From contig BMAT01012998.1 in the NCBI GenBank assembly GCA_019649035.1, positions 62,481 to 87,933 on the forward strand: a stretch of 25,453 nt of DNA. The letters run 5' to 3'. The notes below the pieces were generated by a model. That model ran no database searches, had not been told where the DNA came from, and saw only the letters and a list, made by a program, of their open reading frames with translations. The position numbers and the translations under genes were made by a program. Source of the DNA: Elysia marginata (lineage: Eukaryota; Mollusca; Gastropoda; Plakobranchidae). How positions within the stretch are numbered: position 1 is the first letter of the stretch; the number at the start of each line of letters is the position of its first letter. This document shows positions 23,301 through 25,453 of this stretch, in pieces.

Positions 23301-24856
23301 AAGTGGAGAAACTGAGGAAGGGCATGGAGGGCCAGATGAAGGATCTCCAGGTCAGGCTCGACGAGGCCGAGGCCCAGGCACTCAAGGGAGGCAAGAAAAT
23401 CATCCAGAAACTCGAGACCAGAGTAAGTAGTTGCCCTTTAATGATTATTGACAGAAATCTCTTGCGGTTTCAAATAGTTCTAGAGAATATGTATGATATT
23501 TTAGTCTTATTCTCATGTCTGCATAGTTTTGACAATATATTGAAATAAAAGAAGGTTTTTGTGATAAAAATTCTTCTGAAATGTCCCTACTTTCCTCTAT
23601 GGTTCTACTTTGAGCGATTGGCTATTGTTTTCTCTCTATGTATATATCCCTTACCTCGCTTTCTCTTTCTTTTTCTCTTTCTCTCTCTTCTTTTTCTCCC
23701 CTGTCTCTCTGCATCTCTTAATCTTTCTCCTCTATGGGGCCTTTAACTGATGCGATAGAAAGCATAGTGCCAGTCGTTTCAATGTATAAAAATTTTAAAT
23801 CTTATTTCCTGCAAAAATCTCAACTTCCGATTAGTGCTTGTTGATAAAATATTCATTCTCTCCCGAATGCTTTGTTTTCAAGGCAGTTTTGTTCATGTTA
23901 ATCTTTTCTTTCATGTTCCTAAGCTCCTTTCAACTCTTTTAACACTTCACATACCTTCCATACCTGCTCTATTGGGCTGATTCGTAAAGAAATTCTCTTG
24001 TGTTTGTCAATAAAATCTAAGGTACTCCTCAGCGAGCTCTTAGTGGGATGGGTACTCCAGTAGCAAAACTTGAGTGCTTAATCTCCGCTTAGAGACTACT
24101 AGTGCCTAAGGGAAACTACTCTAAACAAATTTTAGGTTCATGCAGCAACCATATTAAGCTCTTTCCTTTCTTTTTCCTCCCAGGTCCGCGAGTTGGAGAC
24201 AGAACTGGACAACGAACAGCGCCGCCATGCTGAGACCCAGAAGAACATGCGCAAGGCTGACCGCAGGCTCAAAGAGCTCGCCTTCCAGGCCGATGAGGAT
24301 CGCAAAAACCAGGAGAGACTGCAGGACATTGTGGACAAACTTCAGAACAAGATCAAGACCTACAAGAGACAAGTCGAGGAGGCTGTGAGTACACACACAC
24401 CTGTCTAGAATTACGTGTCCTGGAAAACTAATTTAATCTCTTGGGGAGGCGGGAGGGGGGGGGACATCTGAATATTTCACGACAGTACGTTGTTTGGTAC
24501 AGCTGCTTAACTTTCTCGTTAAAGTGATCTTTATTTCTTTGACGATTACCCTATCCAGCAATAAAAGTTTTTTTTTATTAAATCATAGCAACATAAATAT
24601 TTACAGCACTAATGTTCCAGTGTGCGAAAACTGCTGTCTTGACTTAACGTTGATTTGGTTACCGTACTCTCTGCAGGAGGAGATCGCAGCCATCAACCTG
24701 GCCAAATACCGCAAGGTACAGACCGAGCTGGAAGACGCCGAGGAGCGTGCTGACTCCGCCGAGGGCTCTCTCTCCAAACTCAGGGCCAAGAACAGGAGTT
24801 CCGTCTCCATGCAGCGCACCAGCGCCTCCCCAGGGGTGAGTTCACAAACTCAGTAA
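433..24856 (+). CDS. Mhc: Muscle myosin heavy chain gene, 3' two-thirds (22 exon positions, one duplicated)
   Basis: Joining exons at 433-550, 1025-1145, 1577-1713, 2398-2620, 3207-3449, 3780-3989, 4585-4730, 5195-5285, 12885-12941, 13798-14051, 15282-15360 or 16683-16761, 17377-17622, 17973-18169, 18970-19102, 19516-19732, 20413-20653, 21153-21345, 21828-21956, 22508-22752, 23296-23422, 24184-24384 and 24677-24835 gives one open frame of about 1,256 residues. Every junction is GT-AG and every phase agrees. The product is the heavy chain of sarcomeric class II myosin: motor C-terminus with SH2 and SH1 cysteines, converter, two light-chain IQ motifs, head-rod proline, about 1,060-residue coiled coil and the start of the tailpiece. 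It is the actin-activated motor and thick-filament backbone. Taking SH2 Cys as vertebrate residue 697, local residue n is about n+683. The first two-thirds of the motor lies upstream of the window. Residue numbers in the exon entries are local. Confidence 0.97.
551..1024 (+). other. MHC intron 1
   Basis: AT-rich GT-AG intron. I see no repeat or alternative converter exon. The antisense open frames overlapping it are shadows. Confidence 0.8.
1025..1145 (+). CDS. Mhc: MHC exon 2: converter domain
   Basis: The acceptor is CTCCAG and the donor GTGAGA. The exon encodes [10 protein letters not shown] through LGTTK, local residues 41-80, and completes Arg40 with its first base. This is the converter, which turns small motor movements into lever-arm swing. 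In Drosophila Mhc the equivalent exon (exon 11) has several mutually exclusive versions. Only one copy is visible here. Confidence 0.95.
1146..1576 (+). other. MHC intron 2
   Basis: AT-rich GT-AG intron. Nothing else is recognised, and no second converter exon is visible. Confidence 0.75.
1577..1713 (+). CDS. Mhc: MHC exon 3: end of converter and IQ1
   Basis: The exon starts in phase 0 with GTG TTT TTC after GCTCAG and ends AG|GTGAGC. It encodes [20 protein letters not shown], then the IQ motif [20 protein letters not shown], local residues 81-125. IQ1 binds the essential light chain in muscle myosins. The two final bases are completed by exon 4 to give Arg126. Confidence 0.95.
1714..2397 (+). 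other. MHC intron 3
   Basis: GT-AG intron. A short CA run lies at about 1740-1760 and a two-copy tandem repeat at 1874-1959 (listed separately). The rest is AT-rich without recognisable features. Confidence 0.75.
1874..1959 (+). repeat. Two-copy ~43-bp tandem repeat in intron 3
   Basis: AAGTTGACAGGAAATC and, about 43 bases later, AAGTTAACAGGAAATC begin two diverged copies. Each ends in a CTTAGAAT motif. It is internal to the intron and not at the splice donor. Confidence 0.75.
2398..2620 (+). CDS. Mhc: MHC exon 4: IQ2, head-rod junction, start of S2
   Basis: The acceptor is ATCAG and the donor GTAAGT. The exon encodes [20 protein letters not shown], then [12 protein letters not shown], local residues 127-200. 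The second IQ motif and the Trp-rich hook bind the regulatory light chain, the Ca2+ switch site in molluscan myosin. Pro156 (about position 839) marks the end of the lever arm. Heptad coiled coil starts after it, rich in Glu and Lys. Confidence 0.96.
2621..2755 (+). repeat. Donor-proximal duplication in intron 4
   Basis: The intron opens GTAAGTCTTCTCAACAGT. A diverged copy, GTAAGTCTCTGCAACAGT, starts at 2684. Both are followed by a TGTTTAGTC motif and an AAAGGC motif. The period is about 63 bp and the first unit starts at the donor. Confidence 0.75.
2621..3206 (+). other. MHC intron 4
   Basis: GT-AG intron. Its first about 140 bases are repetitive, with a second donor-like GTAAGTCT (see the repeat entry). 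The rest is AT-rich and featureless. Confidence 0.75.
3207..3449 (+). CDS. Mhc: MHC exon 5: proximal S2 coiled coil
   Basis: Phase 0 to phase 0, 81 codons, local residues 201-281. It begins [20 protein letters not shown] and ends LENTLAK. Continuous heptads with charged runs ([20 protein letters not shown]) are typical of subfragment 2. The donor is GTCTGT, a weak match to consensus. Confidence 0.95.
3450..3779 (+). other. MHC intron 5
   Basis: Short AT-rich GT-AG intron with nothing else recognised. The acceptor follows a strong pyrimidine tract (CTTCTTCTTCTCCGTAG). Confidence 0.75.
3780..3989 (+). CDS. Mhc: MHC exon 6: S2 coiled coil
   Basis: Phase 0, 70 codons, local residues 282-351, starting [19 protein letters not shown] and ending [10 protein letters not shown]. 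The [13 protein letters not shown] and [11 protein letters not shown] segments are highly conserved in the S2 region of muscle myosins. The donor is GTGAGC. Confidence 0.95.
3990..4250 (+). repeat. Degenerate ~127-bp tandem repeat at the start of intron 6
   Basis: GCTGCGGTTCATGGCAATGCC at about 4027 recurs as GCTGCGGTTTACGGCAATGCC at about 4153, with a shared GTCGTCTGGTT further on in each copy. A CTTTCGTTT motif near the donor recurs at about 4223. At least two copies plus a partial third are visible. Confidence 0.75.
3990..4584 (+). other. MHC intron 6
   Basis: GT-AG intron. The first about 260 bases form a degenerate tandem repeat (listed separately). The remainder is AT-rich. Confidence 0.75.
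4585..4730 (+). CDS. Mhc: MHC exon 7: S2 coiled coil
   Basis: The exon starts [20 protein letters not shown] after TGCCAG and ends NVR plus AG, local residues 352-399. The motif [12 protein letters not shown] is a family hallmark of S2. The donor GTCAGT opens a tandem array, and a near-identical copy of this exon's last eight bases with its donor lies at 5004-5020. Confidence 0.95.
4723..5075 (+). repeat. ~60-bp tandem array carrying copies of exon 7 end and donor
   Basis: About six diverged copies begin near 4723, 4783, 4825, 4886, 4945 and 5004. Shared blocks are a GTCCGCAGGTCAGTCAG-like start, then TTCGTTGATGAAAGG, then TTATGAGGGGTCACGCAAG. The copy at 5004-5020 matches the true exon end plus donor at 16 of 17 bases; the mismatch is the T of the donor GT. 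Confidence 0.85.
4731..5194 (+). other. MHC intron 7
   Basis: GT-AG intron. Most of it (to about 5075) is a degenerate ~60-bp tandem array. The last about 120 bases are ordinary AT-rich intron with the acceptor. Confidence 0.8.
5195..5285 (+). CDS. Mhc: MHC exon 8: last MHC-only exon before the catchin intron
   Basis: The exon completes Arg400 (AG|G) and encodes [20 protein letters not shown] then [10 protein letters not shown], local residues 401-430. It ends in phase 0 at CAG|GTAAGA. In MHC mRNA it joins exon 9 to read [12 protein letters not shown]. Catchin mRNA replaces everything up to this point. Confidence 0.95.
5390..5612 (+). repeat. Degenerate repeat near the start of the giant intron
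   Basis: Variants of TCTGGATATCTCACTTGTTCGTCAG recur at about 5396, 5458, 5517, 5553 and 5588 with irregular spacing of 35-60 bp. It is strongly diverged. Confidence 0.6.
6780..6791 (+). repeat. C homopolymer
   Basis: Twelve consecutive C bases. Its length in the assembly may be unreliable. Confidence 0.9.
7558..7592 (+). repeat. (CT)n microsatellite
   Basis: About 17 CT units without interruption. On the opposite strand this reads GAGA. Confidence 0.95.
8978..9098 (+). promoter_or_regulatory. Two CACCTG E-boxes upstream of the catchin TATA box
   Basis: CACCTG occurs at 8978-8983 and 9093-9098, the second 23 bases before the TATA box. CANNTG sites bind myogenic bHLH factors. A 6-mer is common by chance, so function is inference from position only. 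Confidence 0.35.
9121..9127 (+). promoter_or_regulatory. Candidate TATA box of the catchin promoter
   Basis: TATATAA lies 343 bases upstream of the catchin ATG and inside an MHC intron. A GCACTTC initiator-like sequence lies about 31 bases downstream (A at 9154), the usual spacing. The start of transcription is inferred, and an upstream non-coding exon cannot be excluded. Confidence 0.6.
9154..9469 (+). other. Inferred 5' UTR of catchin, with a 3-codon upstream ORF
   Basis: If transcription starts about 31 bases after the TATA box, a 316-base leader precedes the ATG. It contains one upstream ATG (9223) followed by TGC AGC TAG, a 3-codon open frame that might dampen translation. Confidence 0.45.
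9470..10030 (+). CDS. Catchin (myorod) specific N-terminal exon
   Basis: The ATG is in good context (GCCATG). The frame runs 187 codons to GAA and then GTATGT, a donor in phase 0, which matches phase-0 exon 9. Spliced, it reads [18 protein letters not shown], so the coiled coil starts almost at the junction. Residues 12-60 are acidic, 66-110 are Ser/Lys/His-rich with poly-Ser runs, and 130-187 are more ordered. TP and SP sites (PTPTKK, GTSPS) look phosphorylatable. In bivalve catch muscle, catchin/myorod is a thick-filament protein with a unique N-terminus on the MHC rod, made from the MHC gene. The exon's composition, position, phase and predicted total size (about 1,013 residues in the window) fit that. 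Assignment rests on architecture, not on an alignment. Confidence 0.87.
10733..10774 (+). repeat. (CT)n microsatellite
   Basis: About 20 CT units. Confidence 0.95.
10796..10847 (+). repeat. ATCG/ATCT tetranucleotide tract
   Basis: Three ATCG units are followed by about five TATC-type units, then degenerate GTCT copies. Confidence 0.8.
11267..11326 (+). repeat. (CT)n microsatellite with assembly gap
   Basis: CT repeat interrupted by 23 N at 11276-11298. The true repeat length is unknown. Confidence 0.95.
11276..11298. other. Assembly gap (23 N)
   Basis: Unresolved bases inside a CT repeat in the giant intron. No coding sequence is affected. Confidence 1.
12099..12108 (+). promoter_or_regulatory. 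Perfect MEF2 consensus in the giant intron
   Basis: CTATTTTTAG matches CTA(A/T)4TAG exactly. MEF2 drives muscle genes in animals. The site overlaps a CTAT-rich tract, so chance origin is possible. It lies about 2.1 kb downstream of the catchin exon. Confidence 0.4.
12885..12941 (+). CDS. Mhc: Exon 9: first exon shared by MHC and catchin
   Basis: Only 57 bases, phase 0 at both ends, encoding [19 protein letters not shown], local residues 431-449 (about 1114-1132 in vertebrate numbering). Its acceptor (CAAATTGCAG) takes either MHC exon 8 or the catchin exon as 5' partner, both in frame. The segment is among the most conserved in muscle myosin rods. Confidence 0.95.
12942..13797 (+). other. MHC intron 9
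   Basis: AT-rich GT-AG intron. I see no gene and no clear repeat. It ends in a good pyrimidine tract. Confidence 0.75.
13798..14051 (+). CDS. Mhc: Exon 10: S2 rod before the hinge
   Basis: Starts [20 protein letters not shown] and ends [11 protein letters not shown] with AG, local residues 450-533. The [14 protein letters not shown] stretch corresponds to the region of the first skip residue of the rod. The two-base overhang can be completed by either hinge exon. The GTCAGT donor is also the first unit of the downstream 36-bp array. Confidence 0.96.
14052..14540 (+). repeat. 36-bp minisatellite starting at the exon 10 donor
   Basis: The unit reads roughly GTTAGTTCTAGAGGGAGTAA then CTGGGATAGACATTGT. 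Units begin at 14052, 14089, 14123, 14159, 14195, 14231, 14267, 14303 and 14340, giving a 34-37 bp period. More degenerate units continue to about 14540. The first unit starts GTCAGTTCAAGGAGGG, so the functional donor is its first six bases. Confidence 0.9.
14052..15281 (+). other. MHC intron 10
   Basis: GT-AG intron. A 36-bp minisatellite fills the first about 490 bases; the rest is AT-rich. The acceptor before hinge exon A (ATGTCTGATCCAG) has a weak pyrimidine tract. Confidence 0.8.
15282..15360 (+). CDS. Mhc: S2 hinge exon A (mutually exclusive with B)
   Basis: One base plus 26 codons: I-E-K-E-K-S-Q-L through H-A-S-K-N-K, local residues 535-560 (about 1218-1243). The acceptor is GATCCAG and the donor GTACAG. 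It is the same length and phase as exon B and shares 11 of 26 residues with it. Drosophila Mhc has a 26-residue alternative hinge pair (exon 15a/b) at this position, and scallop MHC isoforms also differ in the S2 hinge. This version is more basic. Its 3' end is duplicated and decayed at 15540-15562. Confidence 0.93.
15337..15800 (+). repeat. ~203-bp tandem duplication including hinge exon A 3' end and donor
   Basis: GTCGAACATGCCAGCAAGAA at 15337 recurs as GTCGAACATGTCAGGAGGAC at 15540. In both, the sequence goes on through TTGCATCCCTTAC, TAAAGCCTG, AGATCT and AACACGT motifs. In the copy the donor reads AAG|ATACAG, so GT has become AT. A third, weaker copy may start at about 15775. Confidence 0.85.
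15361..16682 (+). other. Intron between the two hinge exons
   Basis: It starts with a ~203-bp duplication including the exon A end (listed separately), followed by a pyrimidine-rich stretch to about 15900. A poly-A tract is at about 16387-16400. I see no third hinge exon. Confidence 0.75.
16683..16761 (+). CDS. Mhc: S2 hinge exon B (mutually exclusive with A)
   Basis: One base plus 26 codons: L-E-L-E-K-Q-D-L through H-A-S-R-V-R, with the same phase and length as exon A. The acceptor (TTGTCCTCGTGCCCAG) is stronger than that of A. The donor GTACAC is equally weak. Identities with A include E2, E4, K5, L8, E11, V12, D14, L15 and the H-A-S triplet. It is more acidic and hydrophobic than A (L-L-E-E-F-H-H). 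It is used in place of A, since including both or neither creates an early stop. Confidence 0.92.
16762..17376 (+). other. MHC intron 11
   Basis: AT-rich GT-AG intron following the hinge exons. Nothing else is recognised. Confidence 0.75.
17377..17622 (+). CDS. Mhc: Exon 12: rod after the hinge
   Basis: Starts in phase 0 with [20 protein letters not shown] and ends ALEDETR, local residues 561-642, 82 codons. Molluscan MHC has GCSEK at the matching start, which supports this boundary over the in-frame extension upstream. The donor is GTAGGT. Confidence 0.95.
17623..17972 (+). other. MHC intron 12
   Basis: Short GT-AG intron with nothing else recognised. The acceptor has a strong pyrimidine tract. 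Confidence 0.75.
17973..18169 (+). CDS. Mhc: Exon 13: rod (S2/LMM region)
   Basis: Encodes [20 protein letters not shown] through AEELEES plus two bases of Lys708, local residues 643-707. [20 protein letters not shown] and [12 protein letters not shown] are the conserved rod signature around the only Trp pair of the distal rod. The donor is GTCAGT. Confidence 0.95.
18170..18969 (+). other. MHC intron 13
   Basis: GT-AG intron with a three-copy 40-bp repeat near its start. The rest is AT-rich. Confidence 0.75.
18210..18320 (+). repeat. 40-bp tandem repeat, three copies, in intron 13
   Basis: TTGTTG(G/C)AATGGCC-type units start at about 18221, 18261 and 18301, an exact 40-bp period. It begins about 40 bases after the donor. 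Confidence 0.85.
18970..19102 (+). CDS. Mhc: Exon 14: light meromyosin
   Basis: The first base completes Lys708, then [20 protein letters not shown] through LMIDVER, local residues 709-752. [13 protein letters not shown] is the conserved LMM motif. The acceptor is CATATAG and the donor GTAAGA. Confidence 0.95.
19103..19515 (+). other. MHC intron 14
   Basis: AT-rich GT-AG intron. Nothing else is recognised. Confidence 0.75.
19516..19732 (+). CDS. Mhc: Exon 15: light meromyosin
   Basis: Starts [20 protein letters not shown] and ends RRENKNLA plus one base, local residues 753-824. [11 protein letters not shown] and [13 protein letters not shown] are family hallmarks. The open frame continues only two codons into the intron before TAG, so the GTATGT donor is required. 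Confidence 0.95.
19945..19965 (+). repeat. T homopolymer
   Basis: About 21 consecutive T bases. Confidence 0.9.
20060..20177 (+). repeat. Long inverted repeat (45-bp arms, 28-bp loop)
   Basis: The left arm (20060-20104) and the reverse complement of the right arm (20133-20177) agree at 40 of 45 positions. Both contain TTTGAGAAATG and TCGCTTTTAAGT. Partial pairing continues a few bases beyond the arms, and the loop can form a CAAAG/CTTTG mini-stem. A direct, diverged copy of the right arm follows at about 20188-20215 (TGTACTTAAAACCGACCA). It could be a MITE-like element or a local inversion duplicate. Confidence 0.85.
20413..20653 (+). CDS. Mhc: Exon 16: light meromyosin
   Basis: Completes Asp825, then [20 protein letters not shown] through KEEEFENT plus two bases of Arg905, local residues 826-904. 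[10 protein letters not shown] and [18 protein letters not shown] are highly conserved across muscle myosins. The donor is a near-perfect GTAAGT. Confidence 0.96.
20654..21152 (+). other. MHC intron 16
   Basis: GT-AG intron, AT-rich. It contains a TCACCGGGTGAAAA string at about 20763 that I considered and rejected as a microRNA. Confidence 0.75.
21153..21345 (+). CDS. Mhc: Exon 17: light meromyosin
   Basis: Completes Arg905, then [20 protein letters not shown] through VKKYQQTIR, local residues 906-969. The [16 protein letters not shown] and [16 protein letters not shown] segments are typical. The donor is GTACGT. Confidence 0.96.
21346..21827 (+). other. MHC intron 17
   Basis: GT-AG intron with one copy of a dispersed ~95-bp repeat (21412-21503) also found in intron 20. 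The rest is AT-rich. Confidence 0.75.
21412..21503 (+). repeat. Dispersed repeat, copy 1 (intron 17)
   Basis: Shares ordered motifs with 24030-24126: GAGCTCTT, ATGGG-GTA, TAGCA-A-AA, ACT-AG-G, GCTTAGAGAC, CCTAAG-G-AA and TACTCTAAA. It is in the same orientation, strongly diverged. Confidence 0.65.
21828..21956 (+). CDS. Mhc: Exon 18: light meromyosin
   Basis: Phase 0, 43 codons, [20 protein letters not shown] through ELRSALEQ, local residues 970-1012. [16 protein letters not shown] is the conserved LMM motif with the single Cys. The GTCAGT donor is the first six bases of a 37-bp array. Confidence 0.96.
21957..22270 (+). repeat. 37-bp tandem array starting at the exon 18 donor
   Basis: The unit is approximately GTCAGTGCTGGTCATTGCTA then TATACAGCAAATATTAG. 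Units start at 21957, 21994 and 22031, then after an interruption at 22151 and 22188, followed by decayed units to about 22265. The period is exactly 37 bp in each block. The genuine 5' splice site is the start of unit 1. Confidence 0.9.
22062..22149 (+). repeat. 88-bp imperfect hairpin interrupting the 37-bp array
   Basis: The arm starting CTCTACTGCCCAGGACAATC pairs with the arm ending TTGCTCCCGGCAGTTTAGAG. The stem has CTGCC/GGCAG, a 4-5 nt internal bulge, then CAATCAAAGTG/CACTTTGATTG and a few more pairs around a ~20-nt loop. It replaces the end of one array unit, so it was probably inserted. It could be a small MITE or a microRNA-like hairpin. Confidence 0.8.
22508..22752 (+). CDS. Mhc: Exon 19: light meromyosin
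   Basis: Starts [20 protein letters not shown] and ends DELRQEQEH plus two bases of Ser1094, local residues 1013-1093. [20 protein letters not shown] is strongly conserved. The donor is GTAGGA. Confidence 0.96.
22745..22935 (+). repeat. ~103-bp duplication at the start of intron 19
   Basis: GAATGGGAGAAAGCCAGAGA at about 22763 recurs as GAATGGGAGGGTGCCAGAGA at about 22866, both followed by GAAATCAC and AAAGAT motifs. A donor-like AGGTAGGG appears at about 22918, where a third unit would start. Confidence 0.8.
22753..23295 (+). other. MHC intron 19
   Basis: GT-AG intron. A ~100-bp duplication starts at the donor (listed separately). A short duplicated ATGACTGTGATATATGT motif lies at about 23000 and 23034, and a poly-G tract at about 22960. 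The ATG frame 22786-22986 is the repeat and not a gene. Confidence 0.75.
23296..23422 (+). CDS. Mhc: Exon 20: light meromyosin with the fourth skip region
   Basis: Completes Ser1094, then [20 protein letters not shown] through IIQKLETR, local residues 1095-1136. ALKGGKK contains the Gly pair where the fourth rod skip residue lies in vertebrate myosin. The donor is GTAAGT. Confidence 0.95.
23423..24183 (+). other. MHC intron 20
   Basis: GT-AG intron with a pyrimidine-rich CT/TTTC tract at 23660-23725 and the second dispersed repeat copy (24030-24126). Confidence 0.75.
24030..24126 (+). repeat. Dispersed repeat, copy 2 (intron 20)
   Basis: Same motif order as 21412-21503, including GAGCTCTTAGTGGGATGGG and GCTTAGAGAC, ending CTACTCTAAAC. 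Same orientation. Confidence 0.65.
24184..24384 (+). CDS. Mhc: Exon 21: C-terminal LMM, assembly region
   Basis: Phase 0, 67 codons, [20 protein letters not shown] through [10 protein letters not shown], local residues 1137-1203. [20 protein letters not shown] corresponds to the start of the ~29-residue assembly competence domain needed for thick-filament assembly in vertebrate sarcomeric myosin. The donor is GTGAGT. Confidence 0.96.
24385..24676 (+). other. MHC intron 21
   Basis: GT-AG intron with a G-rich tract at about 24445-24462. Nothing else is recognised. Confidence 0.75.
24677..24835 (+). CDS. Mhc: Exon 22: end of rod and start of non-helical tailpiece
   Basis: Phase 0, 53 codons, [20 protein letters not shown] through the end of the coiled coil, then [20 protein letters not shown], local residues 1204-1256. 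The Ser-rich tailpiece is a phosphorylation region in molluscan myosin rods. It ends CCA GGG|GTGAGT, a perfect donor in phase 0. Without splicing, the frame continues VSSQTQ and stops at TAA 24854-24856, so two C-termini are possible. Confidence 0.95.
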
Positions 24857-25453
24857 TAGGAATGATATATTACATAAAGATGGTAAAATGATAATAATAA
24901 TAATAATAATAATGAAATAATAATAATAATAATAAAAATAAAAATAATAATATTATTGGTAATAAAAATAGTAACGTAATAATAGCGATGTTGAAAGGGA
25001 CACCTGCATCAGTTAATGACTATAAATTTGGTCTTTATTTCTTTTTCAAATTAAAAAAAACGAGATAACCAAATGTTTCCACATTCAGTTATTACAGCTC
25101 GAACCAGCAATATTGGTGTCATCTAGCTCGAAGTTATGCTTTCAAAAGATGATTATCTGAGGACAAAAACGTAATCGTTCTGTGATAAGAAATTGTGGCC
25201 TGATGAGATAAATGGGTCTTAATTGTACCATTATTATGCCATTGATTTACGTACATGTAAAATTATTTACTTAAATAGCTTCAGTATATACGCTGTTCTG
25301 ATTATTTCTCCAACCTCAGAGTTATTTCTATTGATAGTAATGTTATTGTTGCCTATGTCCTTTCGATTTACTTCATCAAACAACATATATCCATACCACG
25401 TTTTGTCATAAATTTTGGACAATTATCATCCATTTTCATATCATCTAACATTG
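24836..25453 (+). other. Downstream of exon 22: intron or 3' UTR
   Basis: If exon 22 is spliced this is intron and the final tail exon lies further 3'. If read through it is 3' UTR, with AATAAA at 24931-24936, 75 bases after the stop, inside an AAT repeat. Weak acceptors at 25096 (TTACAG) and 25320 (AACCTCAG) could open short phase-0 tails of 20 and 4 codons, but neither is convincing. Confidence 0.5.
24889..24960 (+). repeat. (AAT)n microsatellite
   Basis: About 20 imperfect AAT/AAAAT units. It contains the only AATAAA-type signals after the read-through stop. Confidence 0.9.

Noticed and set aside
25096-25330. Short downstream tail exons (20 or 4 codons) after weak acceptors
   Set aside because: Acceptors are poor or the encoded tail is tiny. 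Neither resembles a Ser-rich myosin tailpiece well enough to call.

Overview
The window holds the 3' two-thirds of a molluscan muscle myosin heavy chain (MHC) gene on the + strand, plus a second nested gene product, catchin (myorod), which starts from its own promoter inside a 7.6 kb MHC intron. The spliced reading frame runs without a break from the SH2/SH1 helices of the motor domain, through the converter, two IQ motifs and the head-rod junction proline, into the complete coiled-coil rod and the start of the non-helical tailpiece. About 1,256 MHC residues are encoded here. The upstream motor exons lie outside the window. Muscle-type MHC with this exon structure and the catchin leader point to a mollusc. 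I cannot settle the class. Introns are AT-rich and repeat-rich, exons are GC-richer, and one 23-N gap marks a draft assembly.

Layout: 1-432 upstream intron; 433-5285 exons 1-8 of this window (SH helices, converter, lever arm, proximal S2); 5286-12884 giant intron, with the catchin TATA box (9121), 5' UTR and 187-codon catchin-only exon (9470-10030); 12885-24835 exons 9-22, shared by MHC and catchin. The S2 hinge is encoded by two tandem, mutually exclusive 79-nt exons (15282-15360 and 16683-16761). Both phase classes match and all introns are GT-AG. The last visible exon can either read through to a stop at 24856 or splice on past the window, giving alternative C-terminal tails.

How the products relate: MHC supplies the motor and lever arm (with light chains) and the thick-filament rod. 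Catchin swaps everything upstream of about the middle of S2 for a Ser-rich, probably disordered, phosphorylatable-looking N-terminus on the same rod, giving about 1,013 residues in this window. One locus can therefore make two promoter variants, two hinge variants and at least two tails.

The most unusual structure not explained by genes is in the introns. At least six introns carry tandem arrays near their 5' end, and in several the first unit begins exactly at the splice donor (37-bp array in intron 18, 36-bp array in intron 10, ~60-bp array in intron 7). Two carry decayed copies of the upstream exon end with the donor GT mutated. Two intronic hairpins (20060-20177 and 22062-22149) also stand out.
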